Assembly: GCF_000633515.1 (NCBI RefSeq)
Contig: NZ_AYMP01000014.1
Span: forward strand, 186,001-250,000
DNA from: Morganella morganii H1r
Lineage (GTDB): Bacteria; Pseudomonadota; Gammaproteobacteria; Enterobacterales; Enterobacteriaceae
Reading direction: 5' to 3'
DNA length: 64,000 nt
Shown here: positions 25,961 through 37,920 of the stretch, one piece after another
How the letters are laid out: every line of letters starts with the position of its first letter
Position numbering within the stretch: the stretch's first letter is position 1
Notes under the pieces: generated by a model
Database searches by the model: none
Told to the model about the DNA's origin: nothing
The model's input: the letters and a program-made list of their open reading frames with translations, nothing else
Made by a program: the position numbers and the translations under genes

Positions 25961-26179
25961 CTATCTGAGGAATAATCTGCGAAGAAGAAAGTAGCCGGTC
26001 AGCGAGATTAATAGCGCTGAACCAATCCGTAACATCAGCAACAGTAAATAGTAGTTGTTCATGGCATCTTCACCATCCCCACAGACGGACACATACCTGC
26101 TGAAAACACTGGCTGGTATAAAATAACTTATCAGCAGTGTCACTATGATTATAATAAGGATATGGAAAATAATTTTCAT
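25961..26179 (-). CDS. Small two-helix membrane protein, putative immunity protein of the DUF2778 effector
   Basis: Protein of 72 residues with two membrane helices (about 3-22 and 47-65) and a loop between them. It starts within the stop of the DUF2778 gene (ATGA overlap), so translation is coupled. Small membrane or periplasmic proteins in this position usually protect against a peptidoglycan-targeting effector. No family resemblance to a named immunity protein is claimed; the role is inferred from linkage, size and topology. Confidence 0.6.
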   Translation of the reverse strand: MKIIFHILIIIIVTLLISYFIPASVFSRYVSVCGDGEDAMNNYYLLLLMLRIGSALLISLTGYFLLRRLFLR

Positions 26180-26709
26180 CGTACTTTGCAGTTCCAAAAA
26201 AGCGGAATTCCTTTTACCTCAATACGGCCATAGGCTTCCAGACCCTTACCTCCGGGCACTTTTCCTTTTTTTCCGGATAACAGAGATGCCCGTAATGTGT
26301 AAAAATCATCATAATTTTTTAGTGTGATACAGCCCCATGATACACCGGAACCATCAGAATCCAGAGGATGTAATCTGAATCCTCCCCGCTTTATTCCGTT
26401 GACATAAACGTAATCACTCATTGTCTGATTATTATAAAGACCAAACCAGTCAGAATGATTATTTCGGTATGCTTTTGATAAATCGATAAGCTCAGCTCTG
26501 ACCTGATTTGAGAAACTGCCTTTGGGTCTGTCAGCTACCCAATACGTTCCCGGAGGAATGGCTGCCTTTTCGATATCTGAACAGTCAGGATTATTAAGAT
26601 ATTGTTCAGCACCAGATATAACATCAAATTCTCCTAAGCCGGGACAATAGAGTTTTAATGTTTTTCCATCGGCTGAAATGCTGTCGTAATCCAGCAACAT
26701 AATTTTCAT
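26176..26709 (-). CDS. DUF2778 (Tlde1-like L,D-transpeptidase-fold) effector
   Basis: Protein of 177 residues with the DUF2778 pattern: IPPGTYWVADRPKG (51-64), DWFGLY (87-92), GGFRLHP (109-115) and SWGCITL (124-130). His114 and Cys127 would be the catalytic pair of the L,D-transpeptidase-type fold. The Salmonella family member Tlde1 is a type VI secretion effector that attacks peptidoglycan in the target periplasm. There is no signal peptide, as expected for a secreted effector that relies on T6SS. It overlaps a small membrane protein gene by 4 bp and lies between 239-bp direct repeats. No T6SS genes are visible here. Confidence 0.83.
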   Translation of the reverse strand: MKIMLLDYDSISADGKTLKLYCPGLGEFDVISGAEQYLNNPDCSDIEKAAIPPGTYWVADRPKGSFSNQVRAELIDLSKAYRNNHSDWFGLYNNQTMSDYVYVNGIKRGGFRLHPLDSDGSGVSWGCITLKNYDDFYTLRASLLSGKKGKVPGGKGLEAYGRIEVKGIPLFWNCKVR

Positions 26710-26807
26710 ATAAAATCCATTTCAGAGGGACAAGATTAATAACAAGGTAAATACTAACACTGGCTATTCTATGTTAAGACCTTTAATACACTGCCGGGAG
26801 TATTCTC

Positions 26808-27046
26808 AATATCCGCGTTCCGGAATAGTATGCTACAGAACAAACGATATCAGCGATGGATGCTATCGTATTTATCTGATAATTATGGAAATTAATAGTT
26901 ATCTGAAAGGGGTGTAAATAGCAGAAACAGCAGATTATCCGGCAAAAGTAATCTGCTGTGTGCGGTCGGGATAATTACTGTTGCAGCGCCTGCGGATTGA
27001 CGCAATTCTGACTGACATTCCCTTTCAGGGCGCGGAGAACATTATC
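26808..27046. repeat. 239-bp direct repeat, copy 2 (over the 3' end of ghrB)
   Basis: Partner of 25647-25885. This copy includes the authentic 3' end of ghrB and the DNA following it, and so appears to be the original. Confidence 0.93.
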
Positions 27047-27952
27047 CGCAGCACAGGCAGCCATGGCATAGCGGGTTTCATGGGTGGCGGAGCCGATATG
27101 CGGCATCAGCACCACATTATCCAGCGACAGCAGCGGTGAATCCGGCGGCAGCGGTTCCTGTTCAAAAACATCCAGACCGGCGGCGAGGATTGTTTTATCT
27201 TTCAGCGCCTGTGCCAGCGCGGCTTCGTCGATCACGGCACCGCGCCCGATATTGACCAGAATGGCACTGCGTTTCATTTTCTCAAACTGTTCACGGCCGA
27301 ATAAATGGCGGGTTTCCGCCGTCAGCGGCAGGGTGATACAGACAAAATCTGATTCTGCCAGCAGGGCATTCAGCGAACGGTACTCCGCCTGATATGTTTT
27401 TTCGGTTTTTTCATGGCGGGAGCGGGCATTGTAGAGCACTTTCATGCCGAATCCGCAGTGCGCCCGGCGCGCCAGTGCATCACCGATGCGGCCCATGCCG
27501 GCAATCCCCATCGTTTTATGGTGGACGTCACAGCCGTACCAGTCCGGCGTGATACTTTCTCTCCATTCGCCGCGTTTTACCCGCTCTGAGCTGATGATCA
27601 TTTTCCGTGCGGTCGCCAGCACCAGTGCCATCGTGGCATCGGCAACGGTTTCGGTCAGGACATCCGGGGTATGCATCAGCACCACATTCCGTGCACTGAG
27701 CGCAGAGACATCAAAATTGTCATAACCGACGGTGATGGTGGAAGCCACCCGCAGTTTCGGAGCCATTGCCAGAAAACGGGCATCAATTTTCCCGCCGGAG
27801 CCGAGGATAGCATCCGCCCCGGCCAGCAGCGGTTTTACTGACGGGTCAATGTCCGGATCAATTTCCGGCACACGGCGGACATCACATTCAGCAGACAGGC
27901 GGGTGAGGATATCGTCAGGAATATCGCGGTAAACAAGAACGGATGGTTTCAT
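26975..27952 (-). CDS. ghrB: Glyoxylate/hydroxypyruvate reductase B (2-ketogluconate reductase)
   Basis: Cytoplasmic NAD(P)H-dependent reductase of 325 residues (E. coli GhrB 324). The nucleotide fold has [17 protein letters not shown]; catalytic residues appear in [11 protein letters not shown] (Arg), DVFEQEPL (Glu) and [12 protein letters not shown] (His). It ends in QNCVNPQ as GhrB does in E. coli. ATG 27952 is chosen because GAGG lies 5 nt upstream and the E. coli protein also starts MKPSV; the frame extends to 28252 without meaning. Its 3' end is duplicated at 25813-25885. Confidence 0.93.
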   Translation of the reverse strand: MKPSVLVYRDIPDDILTRLSAECDVRRVPEIDPDIDPSVKPLLAGADAILGSGGKIDARFLAMAPKLRVASTITVGYDNFDVSALSARNVVLMHTPDVLTETVADATMALVLATARKMIISSERVKRGEWRESITPDWYGCDVHHKTMGIAGMGRIGDALARRAHCGFGMKVLYNARSRHEKTEKTYQAEYRSLNALLAESDFVCITLPLTAETRHLFGREQFEKMKRSAILVNIGRGAVIDEAALAQALKDKTILAAGLDVFEQEPLPPDSPLLSLDNVVLMPHIGSATHETRYAMAACAADNVLRALKGNVSQNCVNPQALQQ

Positions 27953-28060
27953 CATGACCTCTCTGAGTGAAAAACTCACAAAATAATCTCTCTTTGATAG
28001 TATGATCATTATCACTATATTAACAATAAATCTGACACTGCATCCGAAAGGCGTTATCCC

Positions 28061-29365
28061 ATGATAAAAATGCAAAAAAGCCACTGGCTGTCCGGCTTTC
28101 AGTGGTATTTCTTTATTTTCTGCAATACGGTGCTGATCCCGCCGACACTGCAATCTGCGTTTCATCTCTCTGACGCCGCCACACTGACTATCACTCAATA
28201 CAGTTTTATCGCCACCGCGCTCGGCAGCCTGGTGCAGGTGTTTACCGGTCACCAGCGCGCGATTATGGAAGGACCGACCGGCCTGTGGTGGGCCACCATT
28301 CTGGGGATCGCTGTGGCGGAAGCCTCTTTCGGCACCTCTGCGGGCGTGACCGGCGCAAACCTTGCTATCGGGATTGCCTGTGCGGGACTTATCACGCTGG
28401 TGATTGGTTTTACCGGCGCAGGAGCGCGTATCGCCCGGATTTTTAATCCGGTGGTGATGGCAGTGTTTATGTTTATGATAGGCGCGCAGCTGGTCTCCAT
28501 TTTCCTGAAGGGGATGCTGGGACTGCCCTTCGGTATTATGCCGCCGGATGCGACCGTGAATTACCCGGTCTTTTTCCTCGCGCTGGCAACGCTGATCCTG
28601 GTGCTGGGCGTGATTGTGTATGCCTCGGTATCGGTGGCCAAATATGCGCTGCTGATTGGCGTGTTGCTGGGCTGGGGAGCGTATGTGTTGCTGTTTTCCC
28701 CGCCGGGACGGGATGTGGCATCCGCATCATGGGAGTTTCTGCCGCTCGGCAGTACTGACGGGTTTGAATTCCGCTGGGGGGTGATTATCACCTGCATCCT
28801 GACCGGGCTTCTGAATATCAGTAATACCTTTGGTGCTATCCGTTCGACGGATGTGTTTTACATGGATAAACTGCAGGAAAATAATGTCCTGTTCCGGCGC
28901 AGTTTTATTGTCACCGGCTCGGTGACGCTGCTGACCGCGCCGCTGGCCGTGGTGCCGTTTGCACCGTTTGTCTCCTCGGTGGGATTAATCACCCAGACCA
29001 ATGACAGCAGCCGGACATCCCTGGTGGTCGGCAGTGTGCTGTTTCTGCTGATGGGGCTGATCCCGCCGGTCACACTCTTTTTCAGCGGGTTGCCGCTCGC
29101 CATCGGCAGTGCGGTGATGCTGGCGACCTATCTGCCGCTGATGTTCTCCTCGCTGGCTTTTGTGGACAAAATTTCCCTGAATGCCCGCAATATTTACCGG
29201 CTGGCGATCCCGCTGTTCGTCGGTATTTTTCTGATCAATCCGCCCGCCGTGTTTATCAGCGACCTGCCGGTGCTGCTGCGTCCGATGCTGGGGAACGGTA
29301 TGCTGGTGGCAATTTTACTGGCGGTATTATCAGAAAGTCTGGTGCGCTGGGATAAGGTAAAGTAG
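28061..29365 (+). CDS. ybbY: NCS2 nucleobase transporter (YbbY-like)
   Basis: Inner-membrane protein of 434 residues with about 12-14 helices, of the nucleobase:cation symporter-2 family. It resembles E. coli YbbY closely over the whole length, for example [45 protein letters not shown] and [16 protein letters not shown]. The substrate of YbbY is not established; a purine is likely. Divergent from ghrB. The first ATG may be 28061 or 28070. Confidence 0.88.
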   Translation: MIKMQKSHWLSGFQWYFFIFCNTVLIPPTLQSAFHLSDAATLTITQYSFIATALGSLVQVFTGHQRAIMEGPTGLWWATILGIAVAEASFGTSAGVTGANLAIGIACAGLITLVIGFTGAGARIARIFNPVVMAVFMFMIGAQLVSIFLKGMLGLPFGIMPPDATVNYPVFFLALATLILVLGVIVYASVSVAKYALLIGVLLGWGAYVLLFSPPGRDVASASWEFLPLGSTDGFEFRWGVIITCILTGLLNISNTFGAIRSTDVFYMDKLQENNVLFRRSFIVTGSVTLLTAPLAVVPFAPFVSSVGLITQTNDSSRTSLVVGSVLFLLMGLIPPVTLFFSGLPLAIGSAVMLATYLPLMFSSLAFVDKISLNARNIYRLAIPLFVGIFLINPPAVFISDLPVLLRPMLGNGMLVAILLAVLSESLVRWDKVK

Positions 29366-29459
29366 GGCAATTCTGCGGCATTTTTCCGGATGCGCGGGAA
29401 ACTGTGATAGACTTTATGTCTGTTCCGGCTCCGGAAAATGCACTGACAAAAGGATATTT

Positions 29460-29957
29460 ATGACGCACAAACTCTGGCTGGCAACCGTACTGCTCCCGAT
29501 TTTGCTCAGCGGTTGTGCCGCGCCTCTGCCTCCGGCGCAGACGCAGGAAAACTGCCCGGATTTCACCGGTGTTTATCAGCTGCCGTTGCAGGGGGAGTCA
29601 CAGAATATTGCTCTGACGCTGCTGGATAAATCCACCAATCAGTATGGTGTGGCAGTGAAGGACAAAAACGGCGTTGATCATTTCACCTCGCGTCCGTATC
29701 AGGGCGATATGGTGCGGATGGATAAAAAAGAGATGAACGGCCAGCTGGCATGCAGTGTGATGATTGACCAGGTGGGGCTGATTAAGCAGGTTGAGAAGGG
29801 CGGGCCGATGCCGGGCTTCCCGGGGATTGCCCGCAACGATGATATTAAAATGGCCACCGGTTATGCGTTGTTTATTTTCAGCCCGCAGGGAATTGATTTT
29901 ATTAATCTGATCAAAACATCCGATGTGGTACCTATCGAGTTACAGCCACCGCGTTGA
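29460..29957 (+). CDS. Putative lipoprotein
   Basis: Protein of 165 residues with a lipoprotein signal (LLSGCAAP; acylated Cys19). Asp is not at the +2 position (Ala is), so outer-membrane sorting is likely. The mature part looks like a small beta-barrel or lipocalin-type fold (DFTGVYQLPLQGESQNIALTL). Not assigned to a named family. AAAGG precedes the ATG. A hairpin repeat element follows it. Confidence 0.75.
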   Translation: MTHKLWLATVLLPILLSGCAAPLPPAQTQENCPDFTGVYQLPLQGESQNIALTLLDKSTNQYGVAVKDKNGVDHFTSRPYQGDMVRMDKKEMNGQLACSVMIDQVGLIKQVEKGGPMPGFPGIARNDDIKMATGYALFIFSPQGIDFINLIKTSDVVPIELQPPR

Positions 29958-29998
29958 TCGCATTAAGGTGGATTGTGACGCCGGTGATTCCGGCGATA

Positions 29999-30088
29999 AC
30001 CGGTAAAAATGAAAAGTCGCTGTGAATACGTCCCTGTAAGCTCAGGCTCGCCATCCATGGCTCGCATGCTTTTCATTTTTTTACCGGT
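29999..30088. repeat. Palindromic repeat element A, copy 1
   Basis: A 90-base element with a long terminal stem (ACCGGTAAAAATGAAAAG against CTTTTCATTTTTTTACCGGT) around a conserved core containing GTGAATACG, TCCCTGTA and an inner GCCATCCATGGC palindrome. Its core recurs at 46333-46430. It lies directly after the lipoprotein gene. Confidence 0.88.
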
Positions 30089-30125
30089 CATCACCCTGTT
30101 ACATAAAGTCAGAAGTTCATAAATG

Positions 30126-30151
30126 CAAAAAGCCACCGTCCGGTGGCTTTT
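30126..30151 (-). terminator. Terminator of the 71-residue membrane protein gene
   Basis: Stem AAAAGCCACC/GGTGGCTTTT with a four-base loop; on the minus strand a T-run follows. It lies 18 bp beyond the end of the minus-strand gene at 30169. Confidence 0.8.
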
Positions 30152-30168
30152 CAGTATCTGCAGGATAA

Positions 30169-30384
30169 TCAGATATTATCGACGGATCCGTCGCCGCGTG
30201 CCTGCGCGGTTTGCGCGGTCGGGGCATCGGCAATTTTCCGTTCCTCTGCGGTCAGGGTTTTCTCATAACGGCTGTATTTCCACCAGGCGTAGCCCGGGAA
30301 AATCAGGATCGCCGGCAGACCGAAACAGGCACGCGGCGGCAGGCGGTTCTCATGCAGCAGGGTGTAGTTTTCCCGGTTATTCAC
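30169..30384 (-). CDS. Small single-helix membrane protein of unknown function
   Basis: Protein of 71 residues with one membrane helix (about 17-33, RACFGLPAILIFPGYAWW) and a charged Ala/Thr-rich C-terminus. Not recognised. GTG 30384 is chosen because AAGGAG lies 5 nt upstream; the ATG at 30414 has no ribosome site. A copy of the 13-bp quasi-palindrome proposed as the EbgR-like operator is 77 bp upstream, so it may be co-regulated with the gal genes. A terminator follows. Confidence 0.65.
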   Translation of the reverse strand: MNNRENYTLLHENRLPPRACFGLPAILIFPGYAWWKYSRYEKTLTAEERKIADAPTAQTAQARGDGSVDNI

Positions 30385-30460
30385 AGAAGCTCCTTCTTTA
30401 TAGTCAGCAATCATTGCGGGCTATCGGATGAGATCAATCATTAACGGGATATTGGTAAAA

Positions 30461-30473
30461 GTTTTACTAAAAA
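30461..30473. promoter_or_regulatory. Putative EbgR-like operator, site 1
   Basis: GTTTTACTAAAAA, a quasi-palindrome shared (up to the central base) with 31730-31742 and 36541-36553. It lies between the end of the EbgR-like gene and the start of the 71-residue membrane protein gene. Binding is inferred from recurrence only. Confidence 0.55.
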
Positions 30474-30602
30474 CAACAAGGTAAAATCGAGATATTTAAC
30501 CTGATCACAGATTCCTCACATCAGTGGCACAATCTTGTGAGCTGGAACGCTAAATTGTGTAAAAGGCGACCATTTTTGCAGGAAGTAAATTTTACTGAAA
30601 GA

Positions 30603-30628
30603 AAAACGGCTGCCCGGAAAGGCAGTCG
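30603..30628 (-). terminator. Terminator of the EbgR-like gene
   Basis: GACTGCC/GGGCAGCC stem followed by GTTTTTC on the minus strand, about 24 bp after the repressor gene. Confidence 0.8.
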
Positions 30629-30650
30629 TCAGAAACCTACGGAAGGTGTG

Positions 30651-31694
<1,044 letters not shown>

Positions 31695-31729
31695 TCAGGC
31701 AGTAACACCCGGTTATAGTAGCACAGAAC

Positions 31730-31742
31730 GTTTTAGTAAAAA
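31730..31742. promoter_or_regulatory. Putative EbgR-like operator, site 2
   Basis: GTTTTAGTAAAAA in the intergenic region between the EbgR-like gene and galE, 90 bp before the repressor's own start. Same motif as sites 1 and 3. Confidence 0.6.
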
Positions 31743-31758
31743 CCATTCAGCGTATTAT

Positions 31759-31772
31759 TGTAAACGTTTACA
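31759..31772. promoter_or_regulatory. GalR/LacI-type operator upstream of galE
   Basis: TGTAAACGTTTACA is a perfect 14-bp palindrome with the central CG typical of GalR/GalS operators. It lies 112 bp before galE, and the galR gene is at the other end of the cluster. Confidence 0.78.
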
Positions 31773-31883
31773 CAAATACGATCGTTGTCACGGACTCAAA
31801 TAGTATTCATGGTTAGAATCGTCCCCGTCCTCACGTTATACTTTGGTTTTCTCTGAATACATTACAAAGTCTGAGAGGTATAT

Positions 31884-32900
31884 GTGGAAATTCTTGTCAC
31901 CGGCGGTATGGGCTATATCGGCAGCCATACCTGCGTACAGCTGATGAATGCAGGCATGACACCGGTTATTGTGGATAATCTGTGTAACGCCAATGCCAAA
32001 GTTCTGGCACGGATCACTGCAATTACCGGAAAAGAGCCTGTGTTCTATCAGGGGGATATCCGTGATGAAGCCTTTCTTGACAGCGTATTTGCCAAACACC
32101 GTATCGATGCGGTGATTCACTTTGCGGGCCTGAAAGCTGTGGGTGAATCCGTGGAAAAACCGGTTGAATATTATGATAACAATATCAACGGTACACTGGT
32201 TCTGCTGCGCAGCATGAAGCGGGCGCAGGTAAAACGGATTATTTTCAGCTCTTCCGCCACCGTTTACGGCGATCCGGCCAGTGTGCCGATCACTGAAGAA
32301 TCCGCTATCGGCAACACCACAAACCCTTACGGCACCAGTAAATACATGGTTGAGCGCATCCTGAGTGATGTGCTGATCGCGGATAATGACTGGTCTGTAT
32401 CCCTGCTGCGTTATTTCAACCCGGTCGGGGCGCATCCGGCAGGCACGATGGGGGAAGATCCGAAAGGTATCCCGAATAACCTGACGCCATATATCACTCA
32501 GGTTGCTATCGGCCGCCGTGAAAAAGTCAGTATCTATGGAAACGATTACCCTACACCTGACGGTACCGGGGTGCGTGATTACATTCATGTGATGGATCTG
32601 GCGGACGGTCATGTTGCGGCACTGAAAACCGTGGCACAGTCTTCCGGGCTGCATATCTATAACCTGGGCACCGGCAAAGGCACCAGTGTGCTGGAAATGA
32701 TCGCGGCGTTCAGTAAAGCGGCCGGTAAACTGATCCCGTATGCTATCTGCGACCGCCGTCCGGGCGATATCGCCGAGTGCTGGTCCAGTCCGGAAAAAGC
32801 CGCCCGCGATATGCAGTGGCGCGCCGTCCGCACTGTTGATGATATGGCGCAGGATGCCTGGCGCTGGCAGCAGCAGAACCCGGAAGGTTACGCAGACTGA
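31884..32900 (+). CDS. galE: UDP-glucose 4-epimerase
   Basis: NAD-dependent SDR epimerase of 338 residues, the same length as E. coli GalE, interconverting UDP-galactose and UDP-glucose. The Rossmann motif is TGGMGYIGSH at the N-terminus; the catalytic Tyr-x3-Lys is in NPYGTSKYMVE. The start is GTG 31884: GAGAGG lies 5 nt upstream, and the nearby ATG 31882 is out of frame. It is first of galETKM, with 67 bp to galT. Confidence 0.97.
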   Translation: MEILVTGGMGYIGSHTCVQLMNAGMTPVIVDNLCNANAKVLARITAITGKEPVFYQGDIRDEAFLDSVFAKHRIDAVIHFAGLKAVGESVEKPVEYYDNNINGTLVLLRSMKRAQVKRIIFSSSATVYGDPASVPITEESAIGNTTNPYGTSKYMVERILSDVLIADNDWSVSLLRYFNPVGAHPAGTMGEDPKGIPNNLTPYITQVAIGRREKVSIYGNDYPTPDGTGVRDYIHVMDLADGHVAALKTVAQSSGLHIYNLGTGKGTSVLEMIAAFSKAAGKLIPYAICDRRPGDIAECWSSPEKAARDMQWRAVRTVDDMAQDAWRWQQQNPEGYAD

Positions 32901-32967
32901 CGGAAGACGAAAACCGGTAACGCCTGAGGACAATCATCGCTAACCCGTTTCATCATCAGAGAGAATT

Positions 32968-34026
32968 GTGTCTATGATGACTTTTGATCCGTCTGATTGC
33001 CCTCACCGTCGCTATAACCCGTTAACGGGACAGTGGATTTTAGTCTCGCCTCACCGGGCAAAACGCCCGTGGCAGGGAAGAGATGAAATCGCTGATGTGG
33101 CGGATTTACCGGCTTATGACCCGGACTGTTTTTTGTGTCCGGGAAATACCCGGGTAAGCGGCGATACCAATCCCGCATATACCGGTACTTATGTTTTTCA
33201 GAATGACTTCTCCGCACTGAGGCCGCAGCCCTGCACGCAGCCGGAAAATACCCGTCCGTTATTTCAGACTCAGGCCGTCAGCGGGCTGAGCCGCGTACTC
33301 TGTTTTTCTCCCGATCACAGCAAAACCCTGCCGGAACTGCCGGTGGTGCAAATCCGCGCCGTCATTGATACCTGGCAGGCGCAGGCACAGGAACTCGGGG
33401 AGAAATACCTCTGGGTGCAGCTGTTTGAGAATAAAGGGGAACTGATGGGCTGCTCGCAGCCGCACCCGCACGGTCAGATCTGGGCCAGTGATTTTCTGCC
33501 TGATGCCCTGAGCCGCAAGGACGGGCTGCTGCGCGACTATTCCCGGCAGCACGGCAGTAACCTGCTGCTGGATTACGCACAGGCAGAGCTGAAAGACGGC
33601 AGCCGTATTGTAACTGAAACGGCGCACTGGCTGGCAGTGGTACCGTACTGGGCGGCGTGGCCGTTTGAAACCATGCTGCTGCCGAAACACCGCGTTATCA
33701 CCCGGATGGACGCCATGACAGAGGCGGAGCGGGATGATCTTGCAGTTGCACTGAAAAAACTCACCAGCCGTTACGATAACCTGTTCCGCTGCGCTTTCCC
33801 GTACTCGATGGGCTGGCATTTTGCGCCGTATTTTCAGCAGGGCGAACCGCTGGATCACTGGCAGTTACATGCGCTTTATTATCCGCCGCTGCTGCGTTCC
33901 GCAACCGTGCGCAAATTTATGGTCGGCTATGAAATGCTGGCGGAAAGCCAGCGTGACCTGACACCGGAGCAGGCCGCAGAACGGCTGCGTGCGGTCAGCG
34001 ATCACCATTTTAAAACCCCTTTATAA
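32968..34026 (+). CDS. galT: Galactose-1-phosphate uridylyltransferase
   Basis: Enzyme of the Leloir pathway, 352 residues (E. coli 348). The catalytic His-x-His-x-Gln motif is HPHGQIW near residue 166; metal-binding Cys are in CFLCPG. It transfers UMP between UDP-glucose and galactose 1-phosphate. The start may be GTG 32968 or one of ATG 32974/32977; the E. coli protein begins at the equivalent of 32977. galK follows after 13 bp. Confidence 0.96.
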   Translation: MSMMTFDPSDCPHRRYNPLTGQWILVSPHRAKRPWQGRDEIADVADLPAYDPDCFLCPGNTRVSGDTNPAYTGTYVFQNDFSALRPQPCTQPENTRPLFQTQAVSGLSRVLCFSPDHSKTLPELPVVQIRAVIDTWQAQAQELGEKYLWVQLFENKGELMGCSQPHPHGQIWASDFLPDALSRKDGLLRDYSRQHGSNLLLDYAQAELKDGSRIVTETAHWLAVVPYWAAWPFETMLLPKHRVITRMDAMTEAERDDLAVALKKLTSRYDNLFRCAFPYSMGWHFAPYFQQGEPLDHWQLHALYYPPLLRSATVRKFMVGYEMLAESQRDLTPEQAAERLRAVSDHHFKTPL

Positions 34027-34039
34027 TCTGAGGTTTCCG

Positions 34040-35206
34040 ATGAAAACAGTTATCAGCAAGGCACAGAATGCCTTTGAGCAATGCTTCGGCGCATCCCCTG
34101 ACATGCTGATTCAGGCACTGGGCCGTGTGAATCTGATTGGTGAACACACAGATTATAACGACGGTTTTGTTCTGCCGTGTGCCATTGATTTCGGCACCGT
34201 GGCGGCGGCCTCGCGGCGTGATGATCAGAAGGTCTGCGTGGTGGCGGCGGATTATGATAATGATCGCGATGAGTTTGATCTCTCACAGCCGATCGAATAC
34301 CGCGATAATAAATTGTGGGCGAATTATATCCGCGGCGTCATCAACTATCTGGCGGAGCGTGGTTTTGTGTTCGGCGGGATGAATATTGCGGTCAGCGGCA
34401 ATGTGCCGCAGGGCGCGGGTCTGAGCAGTTCCGCCTCGCTGGAGGTAGTGATCGGCCAGACTGTCAAAGCCCTGTACGATTTACCCGTCAGCCGCGAAGT
34501 CATTGCCCTGAACGGGCAGCAGGCGGAGAACCAGTTTGTCGGCTGTAACTGCGGCATTATGGATCAGCTGATTTCGGCCTGCGGTGAAGCCGGACACGCA
34601 CTGCTGATCGACTGCCGCAGCCTGGAAACCCGGGCGGTTGCCATGCAGGAAAACAGTGTGGTGATGATTGTTAACTCCAACAAAAAACGCGGGCTGGCGG
34701 ACAGCGAATACAACACCCGGCGGCGTCAGTGTGAGGCGGCAGCGGCATTCTTCGGCGTGCCGGCGCTGCGGGATGTGACAATGACGCAGTTCGCCGCGCA
34801 TGTTCATGAACTGGATGCGGTGACCGCGAAACGGGCCCGTCACGTGATCAGCGAAAATATCCGTACCCGGGCAGCGGCGGAAGCGCTGAAAGACGGGGAC
34901 TTACCGCGCCTCAGTCAGCTGATGGCGGAATCTCATCATTCCATGCGTGATGATTTTGAAATCACCGTCCCTGAAATTGATGCGCTGGTGGCGATTATCG
35001 GTGATGTGATTGGTCTTGAAGGCGGTGTCCGCATGACCGGCGGCGGCTTCGGCGGTTGTGTGGTGGCACTGGTGAAACCTGAACATGTCGCACAGGTTAC
35101 AGAGGCGATTAATGCACATTACACCCCAATCACCGGCTGCAGACGGCAGACCGGCGGAGATCGTGGTGCTGACCAACCACAACGGCATGCGTATCAGTAT
35201 TGCTGA
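34040..35206 (+). CDS. galK: Galactokinase
   Basis: GHMP-family kinase of 388 residues (E. coli 382), phosphorylating galactose. The galactokinase signature is [19 protein letters not shown]; the ATP loop is [16 protein letters not shown]; motif 3 is [18 protein letters not shown] lies 6 nt before ATG 34040; the frame also extends back to 33989. The C-terminus is unusual: the conserved end (in E. coli KPSQGAGQC) is replaced by about 25 residues read from the first part of galM in another frame, so the two genes overlap by 95 bp. Confidence 0.95.
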   Translation: MKTVISKAQNAFEQCFGASPDMLIQALGRVNLIGEHTDYNDGFVLPCAIDFGTVAAASRRDDQKVCVVAADYDNDRDEFDLSQPIEYRDNKLWANYIRGVINYLAERGFVFGGMNIAVSGNVPQGAGLSSSASLEVVIGQTVKALYDLPVSREVIALNGQQAENQFVGCNCGIMDQLISACGEAGHALLIDCRSLETRAVAMQENSVVMIVNSNKKRGLADSEYNTRRRQCEAAAAFFGVPALRDVTMTQFAAHVHELDAVTAKRARHVISENIRTRAAAEALKDGDLPRLSQLMAESHHSMRDDFEITVPEIDALVAIIGDVIGLEGGVRMTGGGFGGCVVALVKPEHVAQVTEAINAHYTPITGCRRQTGGDRGADQPQRHAYQYC

Positions 35207-36155
35207 CACCGGCGCGACCTGGCTCAGCTGTGAGCTGCCGCTGGCAGATGGCGTGCGGGATGTGGTGTGCGGCGTGGCGGACAGCGCCGGATTTGCCCGT
35301 CAGACCGCCTATTTCGGTGCCACAGTCGGGCGTTTTGCCAACCGGATTGCGGGCGGTGGTTTCACCCTGAACGGGCAGTTTTATCCGCTCGCCTGTAATG
35401 AAGGTACCACCTGTCTGCACGGCGGAACGGATAACTTCAGTCACCGGCGCTGGCAGTATCGCCGCCGCTCAGCGGATTCAGTGACATTCTCTCTGCAGTC
35501 ACCGGACGGTGACCAGGGCTTCCCGGGCAATCTCAGCGCCGAAGTCACTTATCAGCTGACCCCGGAAAACGAAGTCCGTCTGACTTACCGGACACAAACA
35601 GACAAAGCCTGTCCGGTCAGCCTGACCAATCACGCTTACTTTAACCTTGCCGGTGAAAGCAGCGGTGTGAAGGTGACAGAAGGGGAAATGCAGATCAGGG
35701 CGGACAAACGGCTCGGGCTGAATGCGGATAACTTACCGGATGGCTCGCTCTGCCCGGTGGCCGGCACTGTGTTTGATTTGCGCATCCGCAGGCCGCTGGC
35801 ACAGGGTTTTATGTCTGAGGCGGCACTGCAGCAGACAAAAGGCTTTGATCACGCCTTTGTGCCGGACCCGGCATTGTGTGACGGTAAACAGACTGTTGCG
35901 GCGTACTGGTCACCGGCGGGGGATGTGTGTCTGGAAGTAGCCACCACCATGCCCTGCATACAGCTTTATACCGGCAATTATCTCGGCGGTCAGCCGGGAA
36001 AACACGGCGATTATCAGGATTATGCCGGGCTGGCGCTGGAAACCCAGTATTTCCCGGACGGGCCGAATCACCCGCACCGGCCGGATGCGGTCAGGGGAAT
36101 TTCAGCACCGGGAGAACAGCGGGAGAGTGTGACGGTATACCGGTTTGTTTTTTAA
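35112..36155 (+). CDS. galM: Aldose 1-epimerase (galactose mutarotase)
   Basis: Mutarotase of 347 residues (E. coli 346) that interconverts alpha and beta sugar anomers. The conserved blocks are [18 protein letters not shown], the catalytic His in LTNHAYFNL and the late Glu in [13 protein letters not shown] 35112 aligns with the E. coli start and lies inside galK, giving a 95-bp overlap. It is last in galETKM and is followed by a hairpin terminator. Confidence 0.95.
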   Translation: MHITPQSPAADGRPAEIVVLTNHNGMRISIADTGATWLSCELPLADGVRDVVCGVADSAGFARQTAYFGATVGRFANRIAGGGFTLNGQFYPLACNEGTTCLHGGTDNFSHRRWQYRRRSADSVTFSLQSPDGDQGFPGNLSAEVTYQLTPENEVRLTYRTQTDKACPVSLTNHAYFNLAGESSGVKVTEGEMQIRADKRLGLNADNLPDGSLCPVAGTVFDLRIRRPLAQGFMSEAALQQTKGFDHAFVPDPALCDGKQTVAAYWSPAGDVCLEVATTMPCIQLYTGNYLGGQPGKHGDYQDYAGLALETQYFPDGPNHPHRPDAVRGISAPGEQRESVTVYRFVF

Positions 36156-36158
36156 ATC

Positions 36159-36185
36159 AGTGGCTCACAATAGTGAGCCACTTTT
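36159..36185 (+). terminator. Terminator of galETKM
   Basis: Stem AGTGGCTCAC/GTGAGCCACT with a four-base loop, then TTTTGCG. It sits 4 bp after galM and could also serve the convergent CsaA-like gene. Confidence 0.78.
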
Positions 36186-36191
36186 GCGTTA

Positions 36192-37628
<1,437 letters not shown>

Positions 37629-37692
37629 CGAGAATGTGTTAATTTTATTTATTAGTTATCCCTCACTATTTACTTTGGTACTTTGTTAGAAG

Positions 37693-37728
37693 GCTGCAAA
37701 TTTATCTGAATTTGCAGCATTTTTTTTA
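37693..37728 (+). terminator. Terminator of galR
   Basis: Perfect inverted repeat GCTGCAAATT/AATTTGCAGC followed by ATTTTTTTTAT. Clear intrinsic terminator. Confidence 0.9.
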
Positions 37729-37809
37729 TCCTGCGATTTTCATTCCGGCCATTTACCCTCCAGCTGTACTTTCCGGTTTAACGATATCACAGCAATTTAT
37801 TATCATCGT

Positions 37810-37828
37810 GATAATAATTTTCATTTGC
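37810..37828. promoter_or_regulatory. Fur-like box 1 of the siderophore receptor gene
   Basis: GATAATAATTTTCATTTGC matches the 19-bp Fur consensus at 14 positions. It lies about 92 bp ahead of the receptor start; a second site follows at 37857. Confidence 0.6.
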
Positions 37829-37856
37829 GATCATATTCTCAATGGCATATATCAAT

Positions 37857-37875
37857 GATAGGATTAATCATTCTC
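37857..37875. promoter_or_regulatory. Fur-like box 2 of the siderophore receptor gene
   Basis: GATAGGATTAATCATTCTC matches the Fur consensus at 14 of 19 positions and is flanked by further ATTCTCATT. It lies 45 bp before the receptor start, a usual place for Fur repression. Confidence 0.65.
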
Positions 37876-37920
37876 ATTTAATATTTCAAATAAAAAATAT
37901 CAATCCAGTCAGGGAATAAT

